Below are positions 32,601 through 43,473 of a stretch of DNA of 64,000 nucleotides, piece by piece. Within the stretch, counting starts at the first letter, position 1; every line of letters starts with the position of its first letter. The position numbers and the translations under genes are program-made. Under the pieces are notes generated by a model, which searched no databases, had not been told where the DNA came from, and was given only the letters and a program-made list of their open reading frames with translations. This DNA comes from Excoecaria cochinchinensis (lineage: Eukaryota; Streptophyta; Magnoliopsida; Malpighiales; Euphorbiaceae), in NCBI GenBank assembly GCA_947683425.1, contig CANTUQ010000073.1, positions 9,334,501-9,398,500 on the forward strand. Reading direction: 5' to 3'.

Positions 32601-32690
32601 ATGATGCCTAAGATCAAAATGACGTGAATCAATCCCTCGAGACCTAAAAGCAGGTTCAAAGAGGGCCTTCCTGGTCCAGCGCGTGTCACA
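29667..32690 (+). repeat. E2 3' LTR
   Basis: Direct repeat of 17767-20903, from TGTAGACACC to GCGTGTCACA. About 110 bp shorter, partly from fewer palindrome units (29837-29930, 30808-30908). It contains a perfect hairpin CCCAGTTT/AAACTGGG (32483-32503) directly followed by TGGCGACTCC (32504-32513). Confidence 0.93.
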
Positions 32691-33205
32691 CTGATCCTCT
32701 GGAGGGAGTGGTCGTGATGATCAGGTGAGGAGAAGGTCCTCCAAATCCATGCCATCCTATGGTGTGTGAGGCTCTTCCACCTCTAGCTGTGGATAAGGAT
32801 GCTCCTCGTCTAGTTGAGGCTGAGGATGCTCTTCCTCTTGCTGAGGCTGATTCCCGCCTCATGCTGCAGTTTCAAGTGGTGGCAAATGATACATCCGTTT
32901 GGTCTCTGCAATGGTGAGCAACCTGTACTTCCCTAACTGGTCAGGCAACTACTTAATCATACCCATGGATCTGGTAAGTGCCCAGTCAACATATATATCA
33001 CTATCCATGGGTGACCCAAATGTACTGGGGTCGTGCCCTAAGTGCAGTAGCAATCTGGTGACTACCCCGCATATACATATCTATCCTGTAGTGCAACACC
33101 CCAACTCGTATGTTGTACACCGTATGATAACATCGTCAGTGTACTATGGTGAGTGGAGGGTGTTACCAGATGGAGACACAAACATAGCAGAGACAGAAAT
33201 AGAAA
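32691..33205. other. Unidentified host DNA right of E2
   Basis: Starts with the CTGAT duplication copy. Base composition is less AT-rich than the LTRs. The minus strand around 32760-32860 reads as Glu/Pro/Gln-rich repeats with few stops, and the minus strand around 33000-33140 is also partly open. It may be a decayed gene or transposon-associated exon continuous with 15822-16026, but I cannot name it. Confidence 0.35.
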
Positions 33206-33721
33206 AATAAAATTTCTTACAATCCAAAACACTAATGACACATACCTTACATATGCATACATCTCTTGCTTACTGTTATCCACATTAATCATATTACAAC
33301 CCATCATATATTGCAAAACAAATCTTAATTACGTTACAATAAACTTATACAATACTTTACGGACTCGTTGGCCAAAATTATTGCAGAATGCCCGAGCAGA
33401 ACTTCTATCTCCTTAACCTGCACAGACAAACACCCGTGCTAAGCGCAAGGGCTTAGTGGAAAAAAACCATAATAAGGAACAACCACTCACAGTGGTTATT
33501 GATGCCAAACACATGCATATATATATACAAAGTACACAAATTAAAAGATACCATAATTGCACTTCTCTCGCAATATACATTCACCTTAAGACTGATTGTT
33601 TTTAAACTAAAAATATATGTTTAAACATCCTACCATTTACTCATTTACCTAATCATTTGTTAACATTAACTCCTTTTTAAATTACAAATAATCATATTAT
33701 TCATCTATTTTAAATCCTAGA
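33206..33721. repeat. Fragment of the S1 LTR family
   Basis: Shares with S1 and 60108-62507 the block GACTCGTTGGCCAAA...CCTGCAC...CCGTGCTAAGCG...GCTTAGTGG followed by CACTCACAGTGGTTATTG-type sequence and a TATATA run. Both ends are missing; it stops at the E5 LTR. Its orientation matches S1 as written on the + strand. Confidence 0.65.
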
Positions 33722-34261
33722 TGACGCGACCTCAGCAAGTGTACTGAAACGGCAAGTAATATAGTGGGATAAATTTAGGACCCTGAATTATCGTACCCAA
33801 GGGGCTGTGTGTGCAAGTGACGAAAATCAAATGTATGCTAAAGAATTCCCAATTGTTGAATTGATTGAGTTATCTATTGATTAAAAATAAAGAAATTAAA
33901 CAATGAAAAAGACAATTCAAAATAAAAGAATTAAACTGACAGCAAAAATCTGGATAAAAATAAATTGATGGCAAAAATCAACAAGCAAAGAACTCAAAAT
34001 AGAAAAACATTGCTCGGGTTCACTCATCCACCCCATACCCAAATGTGAATAAAATTAATCCAAGAACCAAATATGAAAGAAATCGGGATAACCCTCTTAA
34101 CCCAAGCTTCCCAATCCGGAGTCAGCCACTCTAATTATATGACATCCCAAACCGGAGTCAGCCATATAACTAGCCTATGCACGGATCTAAAATCCTAAAT
34201 TCGATTTATTTTCCCAATACGGAGTCAAACAACCCAGAACTTAATTATCTCGTTCGCCATT
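33722..34261 (-). repeat. E5 (Athila-like) 3' LTR, left part
   Basis: Begins TGACGCGACC on the + strand and carries the TGTACTG...CGGCAAGTAATATAGTGGGATAAAT block seen in diverged form in the E4 LTR. Continues at 56308 after the E3 insertion, with CCATT at both joints. Two copies of CCCAA-CCGGAGTCAGCCA-type sequence are visible at about 34110-34170. Confidence 0.7.
34257..34261. repeat. Left target-site duplication of E3 (CCATT)
   Basis: CCATT recurs at 56308-56312 directly after the right end of E3. A perfect match 22 kb apart joins two LTR ends of one minus-strand element. Confidence 0.92.
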
Positions 34262-34385
34262 TGTGACGCGCACCGAACCCCGGGTCGCCCCGAACGCCCG
34301 CTCTTAGGGCTTTTGGGAGAGGTTCATAAAACTTGTAAGAAATTACAAGTGCGTCCATTTCGGGCAACAAGGAGGTTTCTTTGAG

Positions 34386-34570
34386 TTGCCACCCAATAGA
34401 ACACTGGGAATGGTCGTCTAGTCAGAGGGGTCTAGGAGGCCCCATCCTAATAGAACATTAGGATGGCCCTCTCGCGTCGTGGAGCCTAGAACTATGCAAG
34501 TTAAAGCCTTTTACGGGATACAAGAGGTGTCTTGGAAGTCTCATTCCAATGGAACATTGAAATGGTCCTC
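34386..34570 (-). other. Repeated hairpin units at the E3 3' LTR end
   Basis: Three hairpins of the type CCAAT-AGAAC-ATTGG on the + strand: near 34393 (CCCAATAGAACACTGGG), 34448 (CCTAATAGAACATTAGG) and 34546 (CCAATGGAACATTGAAATGG). Each is set in similar flanks containing TCTCGCCTCGTGGAGCC-like words. The stem changes from unit to unit while the AGAAC/GGAAC loop is kept. Confidence 0.7.
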
Positions 34571-36882
34571 TCGCCTCGTTGAGCCCAAAAGACCAGAGAT
34601 GGTTCAGGACTTCTCATTTATTCATACCTTGATTAAGTTAAAATTGAGTTTTGAATTTAAGTTTTCATTCCTTTTCTCATACGTTTTGATGCAATAATTA
34701 GAGCGCAAGTTGGTCATCCAAGAAAAGCGATAAATGAAAGCATAATTAAAATAAAGTACATAAAAATAAATTACAACAAAATTAGGGGCGGAATACAACC
34801 CCCATTGTAAATAAAATATAAATCATACATGAAACGGGTTATTTATAAAGAGTGAGGACATTTGTCCTCGTATGCATAATTAAAGAAAATAATTTTGAAG
34901 TGACAATTTATTTGGATGAAAAAACTAGGACATTGGTCTCATTTTGTTACAAAAAATCCCAATTTATTAATATAAAACTTTATGCGACTTTTTAATTAAC
35001 GTGCATGAAAATAAGCAAACTTATTATAAATTACATATTAAAACCAAATACAGACAAAATAAAGTACTAAAAATGCTAAAAATATAAACTCCACCAAAAT
35101 GGTGTTTTCAAACCTCCATGGGCTCTCACTTGCTATTGGTAAACTCACACATAAAAAATAATGTTGAAATAAAAACACAAATAAAGATGATGTTAGTAAT
35201 AAAAAAAATGAATTAAACATGTAACATGTAAAAAATGAATTAAAACAAATAAGATACTTCATGCATTACAAATTTATTAGATAGCATAATAATAAAAAAA
35301 AAATAACTTAACACATGAACAATTAAACATGCATAAAAATAACAACAATAAAATTCAACATGCATGAAAACATGAAAATTATAATGATGATGACAAAAAT
35401 AATAAATTATAAAAATAAACAAAACTAATAAAAATAATAATGATAATAATAGTAATGATAAATAATAATAATAATAACAATAAATAAGAATAATATGTAA
35501 CACCCCCTACGTCCCCATTGGAAGGACGCCGGAGAGCGCTACCGACGCTCGCTCACACACATGCGCACATGCACTAAGCGGAAGTATACATTCATACAAA
35601 AACATACGGAGATACAGCGGAAATTAAAATTTTAACAAAATAGTAGCTGAACATATAATAACTCACATACATACATACAATCATTTAGCGGAAGCGGAAG
35701 GCGAAAGATACAATGAAAGAATAATTGAAAACTTAATTACAATAAGATCCTTTCATATAATTACATATACATAAGACTTGAGAGAAACAAAAGCTAAAAT
35801 ACAGAGGTTGAGCAAAATACAAAACTCCTAACTCCTATGTGGCCGACCTTGCAGATGCGACTCGAACCGAACCATACCTACCACTTGCACGGGAAAAGAA
35901 TCCGTGCTAAGCGATAACGCTTAGTGGGGAAACACACAAGAAATATGGGCGGCCATTCACAATGGTCACCAAGGCATAACACATGCAAATGGCATATGCG
36001 GACATTCGTAACACATATAATATTACACTTGCATATAATAGCCGTGCGTTTAGAGGATCATATCCATATTCATATAAAATCATTCAATAGTCAATGTGCA
36101 TTTTCACGCAAACTAGTTCACATGCTAATCCATAATAGTTAACAGTATAAGATCACATTCGTATACATACTAATTCACATGCTTATAACCACAAATGAAT
36201 ATATTCAAATGCAATCACAATACGGTATGTTTGAGTCACATTTAACCCATTCGGAGATTCATAATCACAGTTGAATTCATAACTGATTCGCATGACTGAA
36301 ATCTTACACATTCGGATATCATATTCTCATATTCACATCAGACAAAGCAAACCAAAATGCCTACTGACTCAAAATAGTGGATAACGAGTATACGGACATC
36401 ACCTTACGGGCGCGAATCGAATATCAATTTCATTTTCACATTCAAAACATTTTCATTAGGAACCTTAAACAAGATTCAAACACATTAAAGGGTTCGCGAG
36501 GAACCAAACAGGGGACCTGATCAGGGTCCAAACGTTCAAAGGGCTGCAGCTAAAAGACTCTATTAGGCATGCCTAACTATCCAGTAGACTGACTCTCGCA
36601 GGTCGTGCATCATTCAAATCATGTGTCAAATCAAACAGTATATAAATGTCATCATACTTAATCCAGTGTATAGTAAACATATAATGAAATTCATATTATT
36701 AGCCATGCATCATACTATTCGTATTACAAAGCATACAACATAAGTCCATCTACATGTTTTAGCACTATTCAATATTCTAAAATTTATCAGAGTCAAATAT
36801 GGAAACATTAACAGGCTAATCATTAACTTAACATTCAAACTTTACTTTTAACAACTAACCACTCTTTACAAAAACAGGGTAG

Positions 36883-36988
36883 GTCACGGTCACAACCAGA
36901 TTGGTTGTAACCGTGACATACCAAAACTCTCGGCAGAAAGCACTTTTGGGGTACCTCATGGTGGTAACCCATTAGGTTGTCACCATGA
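36883..36988. other. Pair of ~34-bp palindromes in S1
   Basis: 36883-36917 has arms GTCACGGTCACAACC and GGTTGTAACCGTGAC; 36956-36988 has TCATGGTGGTAACC and GGTTGTCACCATGA. Starts are 73 bp apart. Same motif class as E5 56973-57370. Confidence 0.85.
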
Positions 36989-37663
36989 CATACCCACTGC
37001 CCAAAACAGAATGCTATTTCACACACTTTATCATATCGTTCATACCGACTAATTGTACAGTTATATAAATACTTACTTACCCGGCTTGCCACATTATGGG
37101 TCTCCATTTAAAAGAGGAATTCATAAGCTAAAAGCATTAAATCACATTTATCATTATCGTATTATACAATCACTCAAATATCCCCATGAACCATAATAGC
37201 ATCAAAGATATCTTGCATACTAATACATTCTAATAATATTTATTATCAAAGCATGCATCATATAATATTGTTAAGCAATTACTTCAATCACACATTCACT
37301 ACTCATATATATATATTATTAAGCAAGTTCATTTCATGTGATGTCTTTCATGCGTATATAACTTAGATCTTAATTCATACCTATGCATACTTGTTCATAT
37401 CATACACGTCTATATAGATTAAAGTATTATAATGCTCAATAATGTCATTAAACTTGACTTGATTCTAATACATACAATTACACATCTTTACTTCATTAGT
37501 TTGCTATTAATCTTAATCCTATTCATGCTTATTTTCCAAGTGATAACTATTCTTATACTCATTTAATAGGCCTAAACATGCATCGGATGGATCCTAGAAA
37601 GTTTCGGTGGAAAGCGAGTTCAATTCGGGAAGAAAAACACATAAAATGGTCAAGACAGAAGGG

Positions 37664-37768
37664 GTCACGGTGGTAATGAATTTGTTGTGACCATGAGGTC
37701 CAAGAATAAGCATTCTGCCCAGCATTTTCATATGTCATGGTGGTAATGAATTTGGTTGCCACCGTGAC
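37664..37768. other. Second pair of ~34-bp palindromes in S1
   Basis: 37664-37697 and 37734-37768 carry GTCACGGTGG/GTCATGGTGG arms against ACCATGAG/GGTTGCCACCGTGAC. Starts are 70 bp apart. The right site is close to a perfect inverted repeat. Confidence 0.82.
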
Positions 37769-39242
37769 ATACCAAAAGTTTGCAAAACAGAAGCCAGAAT
37801 TCAAGACTACTTCACAACTCCGTTTTGTTCAGCCTAAACAAGAATCTAAATGACATTTTTAGGCAAAACTTCCTTCTTAACATTTGTTTCCTAAGATATT
37901 AAATTTCAAATACAAGAAAATTCAGATCAATTGGACATCTAGAGTTTCATATATGATCTAAACAACTTATAGTGCTCCCCTAAACCCGGCCAGAGAAGAT
38001 AGCTCTACTTGTTGACCACTTTTGGGACACCTAGAGTTAAAATTAGCTCAAAATTATTTCTAACACATTTGTAGGAATATATCTTAGCTTTTCAACGGCA
38101 CTAGTTTCATACCATTGGGAGTTCTACAACTCCCAATACAGCTTAATAACCGAAGAAAGGTCAAGTATATTCTAACCCAAGTTTTCACCCAAAATCCTAT
38201 TCACATGCACAAATGCACAATTTAAACCAACACTCACTAGCATCAACATATATCATCAACAACACATTCAAGAAACTTATATCACACATGAATATACTAA
38301 AATTCATATACATAAAAGAGAGTTTCCCAAACCTCTATGAAGCACAACCCACTATCTTCTTCAAGCTTTAATCCTCAATCTTTTCCTTTGTCCTTCTTTC
38401 TCACTTCAATCACTTGCAAACAATCAAAATACTAACTCTATTAACCAAAGCAAAATACCCACAAAATCCATCAATCTCGTGAGAAGGAGAAGAAGAAGAA
38501 ACCCAAACAAACTTACCTCTTTGTAGCAACTCAAATCTCAACCCTAGCTCCTAGATTGAAGAATAGCACATGAAAATGAAGAAGGCAGAAAATGGAGATA
38601 AGAAAGAGAGGAGAGAATGCGAGAGAGAGAGAGTAAGGAAGAGGGCAAATCTGATGGCTTCTCCAAAAAGTCAAAAATTCTGTCTTTACTCTATCCTAAA
38701 CCCAAATCACACTAAATGCTCCCACCTAACTCTCCACATGGCAAGCTCCCATTGGAACAACAAACCACTTTTGACTTTAATGCTCCAAAGTACCATACAC
38801 CACTCACACACTAAATGATCCTTTAAATCAATGCTTTGAAATATTTGGTACCAAAACACAACACACACCAAATAATTGCTCAAAAACACTTTACATCCTT
38901 AGGTACAATACACACACTTCACTAGATTAAACCACCACAAACACCCTACATCCCTACACCACAAGCACACCCAACAATTTCCCTCACTTAACTTATTTAA
39001 TTAATTATTTTATAATTAAGTCCTTATCATCAAATTCACTCATGCACAAAATTACCGAAATACCCTTCACTTATCCGACTTAGCTTGCCAATTCCGACTA
39101 GACCTGATTTGGGGTGTGACATAATAAAATAAAAATAATGATGGTAATAATAATAGTAAATAATAATAATAATGATGATAATAATAATAATAATAACATC
39201 AAAGAATATGAACAATCCAATTAAACATGCAAGAAATGAAGA

Positions 39243-39321
<79 letters not shown>
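39243..39321. repeat. (AAT)n microsatellite in E3 3' LTR
   Basis: More than 20 near-perfect AAT units; on the element strand this is (ATT)n, at the position seen in E1 LTRs. Shorter at 55139-55198 in the 5' LTR. Confidence 0.95.
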
Positions 39322-39949
39322 TATGAACAAAAATAATGACAAGAATAATAATATGAACATGAACAATTAAATAAGAAATAAAAAATAATAATATGAACAA
39401 TTAAATAAACATGCAAGAAATAAAAAGTAAAATAAATAATAGATCTAAAATAATTTACATGCTAGCTAACTAATTGTAAACAAAAATAAATTGAAAATTA
39501 AATTAAAAGTAGAGCCAAGAATGTTTACCCTCAAATTTGATGTGATGAGTGAAGTTGGATGATAATTTCCTTGCTTTGATTTAGAAAAAATAAAATATAT
39601 AATGAAATTTTATCCCAAGAACAAATAATTAATTTATTTGTCTTAAGAAAAAATTATGAAAAGGAAATAAGAAAATTCATAAGAACAAATAATTGATTTA
39701 TTTGTTTTAAGAATTAACTTAAAAAAAAATCAGATTAGAATACTTGGAGAATTTTTCTTGAAAAGAGAAAAAAAATAAGAAGAAGAAGAACTCAAAATAA
39801 ACCAAATTTAATAAATAAATTAAATTAACTTAACTCACATTAAACCCAAAAAACTGAATAATTTGAAGAGTTGGAAGATAAAAAGCTTTTAGAATTAAAT
39901 TATGCAAAACAAATGAGTTAAAAAGCATTAAAAATGAAGAAAAACGGAC

Positions 39950-40062
39950 TGGGGGCTGATCGGCCACGCACATGCGTGCACAGGGGTGAGCGACGCCCGT
40001 CGGCGCACCCGACAGGCATCGCCGCGCTCGCCGGGCACTGCCGTAGCCCGACACTCGCGATT
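39950..40062. other. GC-rich block in E3 3' LTR
   Basis: GC-rich island about 240-350 bp from the LTR start. Its words CACGCACATGCGTG and CGACGCCCGTCGGCG are imperfect inverted repeats. Counterpart of 55980-56068, where a perfect palindrome survives. Confidence 0.6.
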
Positions 40063-40301
40063 TTTTGATTTTTTTTTTAATTTTTAAAAACACAATAATT
40101 TCAAAACATACCCTTTTTGTCTCAAAATAATTTTTAAAACACTTAAAATATTTTTTTTTAAATATATTTTTATTTATTTCTAATAAATCAATTTGATAAG
40201 GAAATCATTATTTTCAACTTTCATTTTTGCCTATAAATCGGCATACTTAATTTCATCATTGGGTAATCCTGATCTAGGCTACTCGGGACCCGGTGTCAAC
40301 A

Positions 40302-40316
40302 GTTGCCCCCAGTTTT
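40302..40316 (-). other. E3 polypurine tract
   Basis: On the minus strand AAAACTGGGGGCAAC adjoins the LTR start TGTTGACACC. Identical to E2. Confidence 0.85.
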
Positions 40317-40434
40317 GGGGAAACTAGTACACTATTGTCTAGGTGAGCCTAAACTCAGAAAAGGGAAAGAAGCGCGTACCTGAGGCGACAGCCTTTTCGG
40401 AACGTATGATGTTGTGGTGATTTCGCCATGCTGT

Positions 40435-41135
40435 CGGCGTGTTGTAGCGGTAGTACCGTGATCATGCAAACCCTCCGTGGAGTGGTAGTGCCGTCATCAT
40501 GCTAACCCTTCTGGAGTGGTAGTGCCGTGGCCGTGCTAACCTTCTATAGAATGGTAGTGTTGCCATCATGCTAACCCTTCTGAGTTTGTGAAGCGGTAGT
40601 GCCGTGGTCGTACTAACCTTCCATAGAATGGTAGTGCCGCCATCGTGCTAACCCTTCTGAGTTTGTGAAGCGGTAGTGCCGTGGTCGTGCTAACCTTTCG
40701 TAGAATGGTAGTGCCGCCATCGTGCTAACCCTTCTGCGATGTGAAGCGGTAGTGCCATGGTCGTGCTAACCTTTCGTAGAATGGTAGTGCCGCTATCGTG
40801 CTAACCCTTCTAAGTTGGTGAAGTGGTAGTGTCGTGATCGTGCTAACCCTCTGGGGAGTGGTAGTGCCACCATCGTGCTAACCCTTTTGAGATTTGAAGT
40901 GGTAGTGCCGTGATCGTGCTAACCCTCCGTGGAGTGGTAGTGCCGCCATCGTGCTAACCCTTCTGAGTTGGTGAAGTGGTAGTGCCGTGATCGTGCTAAC
41001 CCTCCGGGGTGGTAGTGCCGCCATCGTGCTAACCCTTCTGAGTTAATGAAGCGGTAGTGCTGTGATCGTGCTAACCCTCCGGAGAGTGGTATTGCCGCCA
41101 TCGTGCTAACCCTTCTGATTTGGTGAAGTGGTGCT
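40435..41135. repeat. E3 pre-polypurine tandem repeats
   Basis: About 18 monomers of 35-40 bp built on GTGGTAGTGCCGCCATCGTGC/TAACCCTTCTGAG (+ strand), the complement of the E2 array. Two forms alternate (CCGCCATCGTGC with CTTCTGAG..., CCGTGATCGTGC with CTCCGTGG...), giving dimers of about 75-80 bp. Confidence 0.9.
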
Positions 41136-41245
41136 ATCTGTGAGCCCTTAGATTGATTGTTCTCTGAGAGATCTTTGGTTGATGTTTGAATTTTGAAGTG
41201 GTGCCCCTTGAGAGCCTTTTGGTTAATTGCCCCCTAAGAGGTCTT

Positions 41246-41339
41246 TGGTTGATGCTTGGATTGATGCTTGAATTGATGTTTGGATTGATGTTTGGATTCA
41301 TGTTTGAATTGATGTTTGGATTGATTCTTGGATTGATGT
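41246..41339. repeat. 12-bp tandem repeat (TTGGATTGATGT)
   Basis: About eight copies of TTGGATTGATGT with point changes, next to the larger array. Reads as low-complexity Leu/Met or Asn/Ile protein in two frames, which is an artefact. Confidence 0.85.
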
Positions 41340-42255
41340 CATCACTCGCCTTTCGTCGGTGTCCGCATCGAGTCTCTCTTTCTGCAAAATTAGAAAACCA
41401 AATATGCAGGAAAAATAGTGAGCATGCACGTGAAATGCATGAGTTATGCAGAAATGCAGGATAAGAATTCATCTAAGTGGACTTAGTGATGATAGTCAGT
41501 CTGGCTGCAATTTGCGATAGGATCGATGCCTTTTAGAATTGCCTATGAATTTCATATATTTGGAATTGTGAGGTTCTCATATGATACCTGTAGTCATTTT
41601 TTTGAAGGTAGTGCATCCCTTGTGGATTTTCACACTAGCTTTTCTTAGCGGGAAATGCATCCTTTGCGGATTTTCACATAACTCTGTGCCTTATTTTTGC
41701 CTGGAATGGACCCAATCCAATCCAGCGGCTTGTTTTTTTATTTTTTTTCTTTTTTTTTTTGAAGGATAGACTGCCTGTTTTTAGGTTTTCACCCTATCCT
41801 TTTACCTTACTTTTGCTTAGAGCGCCAAATCTCTAACGGCTTTTGTTTTTTTGAATAGAGGTTGAAGCTGTTGGCAAAAATCAACATGTACCTATGCCCA
41901 TGTCATAACTGTATGACTTTGATTCTTCTCATGATGGTGCTGTAGAATTGATTTCACAAATGATAGCAGGATGAGTCAACTGAAGCGCTTGAGTGGTGAG
42001 AGTAGCAGAGGGCAGATAGTAGATGACCTTGATCACACAAAGTGAACTGCTATGATCACACCAATATATCATTGCATAAATGCATGTGTTTCCATTTGAT
42101 TCCATGACACATGATCATTGTTTGACATTAACTCAAAGAATATATGACCTCATCTAATCTCGGGATAGATCTTGGAAGCATCAAACTCCTGTTATCAACT
42201 CTCCCTCTCGAATTTTCATGATTGAAAATTTTCTCTCTGGCCTTAAATTAAATTT
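41340..42255 (-). other. E3 3' untranslated remains
   Basis: Complementary to parts of E2 28260-28800: the AAAACTTGGA-type sequence, the CTGCCTG...TTTTCACCCT block and the TTGATAACAGGAGTTTGATGC segment. Rearranged and interrupted by T-rich tracts (41735-41760). Nothing coding. Confidence 0.65.
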
Positions 42256-43166
42256 TTTTTTGAAGCTAATTCTAGATGCAACGTTGGGGACGAGACTCAA
42301 CTCAAATGCAAAATGCACTTGTGACTTCCCGCTTGAAGCTCAAGAAATACCATATGCCTCTTCCTACGTACCGAACCTTATTAAAAGGTCATCTCCGCTA
42401 ATTGGATAAGACTGAACCAAGAATCAAAAGGTCTTACTTTGGTTGTAACGTTAGGCTTAGGTAGATGGCTATCAAAGGAGGATCAAGTTGCTAGAGAAGA
42501 AATGGCCGTAATTTTTACTCGACTGATAGGAGGACCATCCTCAGCACAATTGCATACTATAAAGGGATTCTTGAATTTGGATTTGATGATACTTTTAGCG
42601 CATCAAGCTCAGTTAAGTTACAATGATTGCCACTGAAACTCATCAAGGGGTTACTATCTTGAGCTCTACTTTTTTCATTTTTTTTTTCACTTTTGTTTTC
42701 GTTCTTTTTTTTCATCTTTCTTTTTTTTTCTCTTTTTTTTATCTTTCTTTTTCATATTTTTTTTTCGCGAGCTCATATCTTTCGTGCATGACTAAACCCT
42801 CTTCCCAAAGTGTAAACTCATCCTTACCAGGGCAATTTTTGATAACCTAAAAAATTGTTAAACCGTACATCCATCCCTTCTAAAGCGGCCATTCTCCTAA
42901 GGGGAGGCAAAAATCATTTTAGACGATGGGTAGTTTCAACATGTGTAACAATAAAATTGGCACGCATTTAGCATACCAGCATAAAGGCTCAACGGGCTAG
43001 CAAGCGATTGTGAATTAAAGGTAAAAAATAGTCATTTAGAGAGCTATATAAAAAAGGGCTGCGTAAATCATTTTCTAGGTTCCGTCATATCCAGGGATCG
43101 CTTCGACTGGTAATCAGAAAGGTTCTAGTTCTCTTAGTGAGTTTTCATCCAATCCCCTAATTGCAT
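42256..43166. other. Unexplained ~0.9-kb segment within E3
   Basis: No counterpart in E1 or E2 that I can see. Lies between the 3' untranslated remains and the pol remnant. Contains a C/T-rich tract at 42664-42770 on the + strand. About 200 bp (42439-42636) is open on the + strand, and much of the same stretch is open on the minus strand. It could be captured DNA or a subfamily-specific region that replaced pol. Confidence 0.4.
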
Positions 43167-43433
43167 CTAGTTTTTTTTCACTTTTTCTATTTTTCTCTCT
43201 TCAGGAGTTATATCAGATGCTATCAAGATTTTCTTTGGGTTTTCCAAAGTTTCAAGATTAAATGTAATCGTATTAATTGAATTAATATAAAAAATGAAAG
43301 CTTTGTAATCATGAGAAATGAAACCATTAGAGACACTATACAAATACGCAAGATTGTTCACTTTATTGAAACAAGCAATACTGCAAATACTATCATAGAA
43401 AGTGTTCTTGAAATAAAAGAAGCAAGAAAACAT
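43167..43433 (-). pseudogene. E3 remnant of the AT-rich pol segment before RT
   Basis: Matches the N-terminal segment of E1/E2 RT (NNLAYLYSVSNGFISHD, AFIFYINS, NLETLENPKKILIASD) and stops just before the polymerase fold. Gag sequence lies directly upstream, so protease and linker are deleted on one side and RT to integrase on the other. Confidence 0.8.
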
Positions 43434-43473
43434 AATCTTCTCCTCCGATCACATTCATGGTGGGGGAACTGCA

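Larger units (their letters stand above)
17767..32690 (+). mobile_element. E2: degenerate Tat/Ogre-type Ty3/Gypsy LTR retrotransposon
   Basis: A 14.9-kb element with LTRs of 3137 and 3024 bp, the same primer binding site as E1, a conserved leader, gag, pro, RT, RNH, aRNH, integrase, 3' untranslated region, tandem repeats and polypurine tract. Coding parts are clearly homologous to E1, but the LTRs match E1 only in parts and carry different palindrome arrays, so it is a distinct subfamily. Many stops and a few indels kill all frames. Confidence 0.93.
35496..39121. mobile_element. S1: 3.6-kb solo LTR inserted in the E3 3' LTR
   Basis: Begins TGTAACACCCC and ends GGGGTGTGACA, so it has TG...CA ends and short terminal inverted repeats. 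TAATA flanks it (35491-35495 and 39122-39126); the uninterrupted site is at about 55013-55030. No internal region, primer site or coding domain is seen, so a solo LTR from LTR-LTR recombination is the best reading; its family is unassigned. It holds two pairs of GTCACGG palindromes, a CTAAGCGATAACGCTTAG inverted repeat near 35912, and CT-rich tracts near 38340-38410. Confidence 0.85.
34262..40301 (-). repeat. E3 3' LTR (interrupted by S1)
   Basis: Starts on the minus strand with TGTTGACACCGGG at 40301 and ends GCGCGTCACA at 34262. Removing S1 and one TAATA leaves 2409 bp against 2550 bp in the 5' LTR. The largest visible difference is a purine/poly-C stretch present only at 55700-55790. Contains a long (AAT)n tract and a GC-rich block (39950-40062). 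Confidence 0.9.

Noticed and set aside
32899..33210. 103-codon plus-strand ORF as a host gene
   Set aside because: No recognisable domain; the minus strand over the same DNA looks equally coding-like, so neither is supported.
35496..39121. S1 as a DNA transposon, because of TGTAACACCCC/GGGGTGTGACA ends
   Set aside because: Ends are TG...CA with a 5-bp duplication, inverted repeats are only about 11 bp, and there is no transposase; a solo LTR fits better.
41186..41472. Leu/Met-rich and Asn/Ile-rich ORFs on both strands
   Set aside because: Come from the 12-bp TTGGATTGATGT tandem repeat.
42439..42636. 65-codon ORF in the unexplained E3 segment as a captured gene
   Set aside because: Short, no family recognised, and the opposite strand is also largely open; kept only as a question about the segment.
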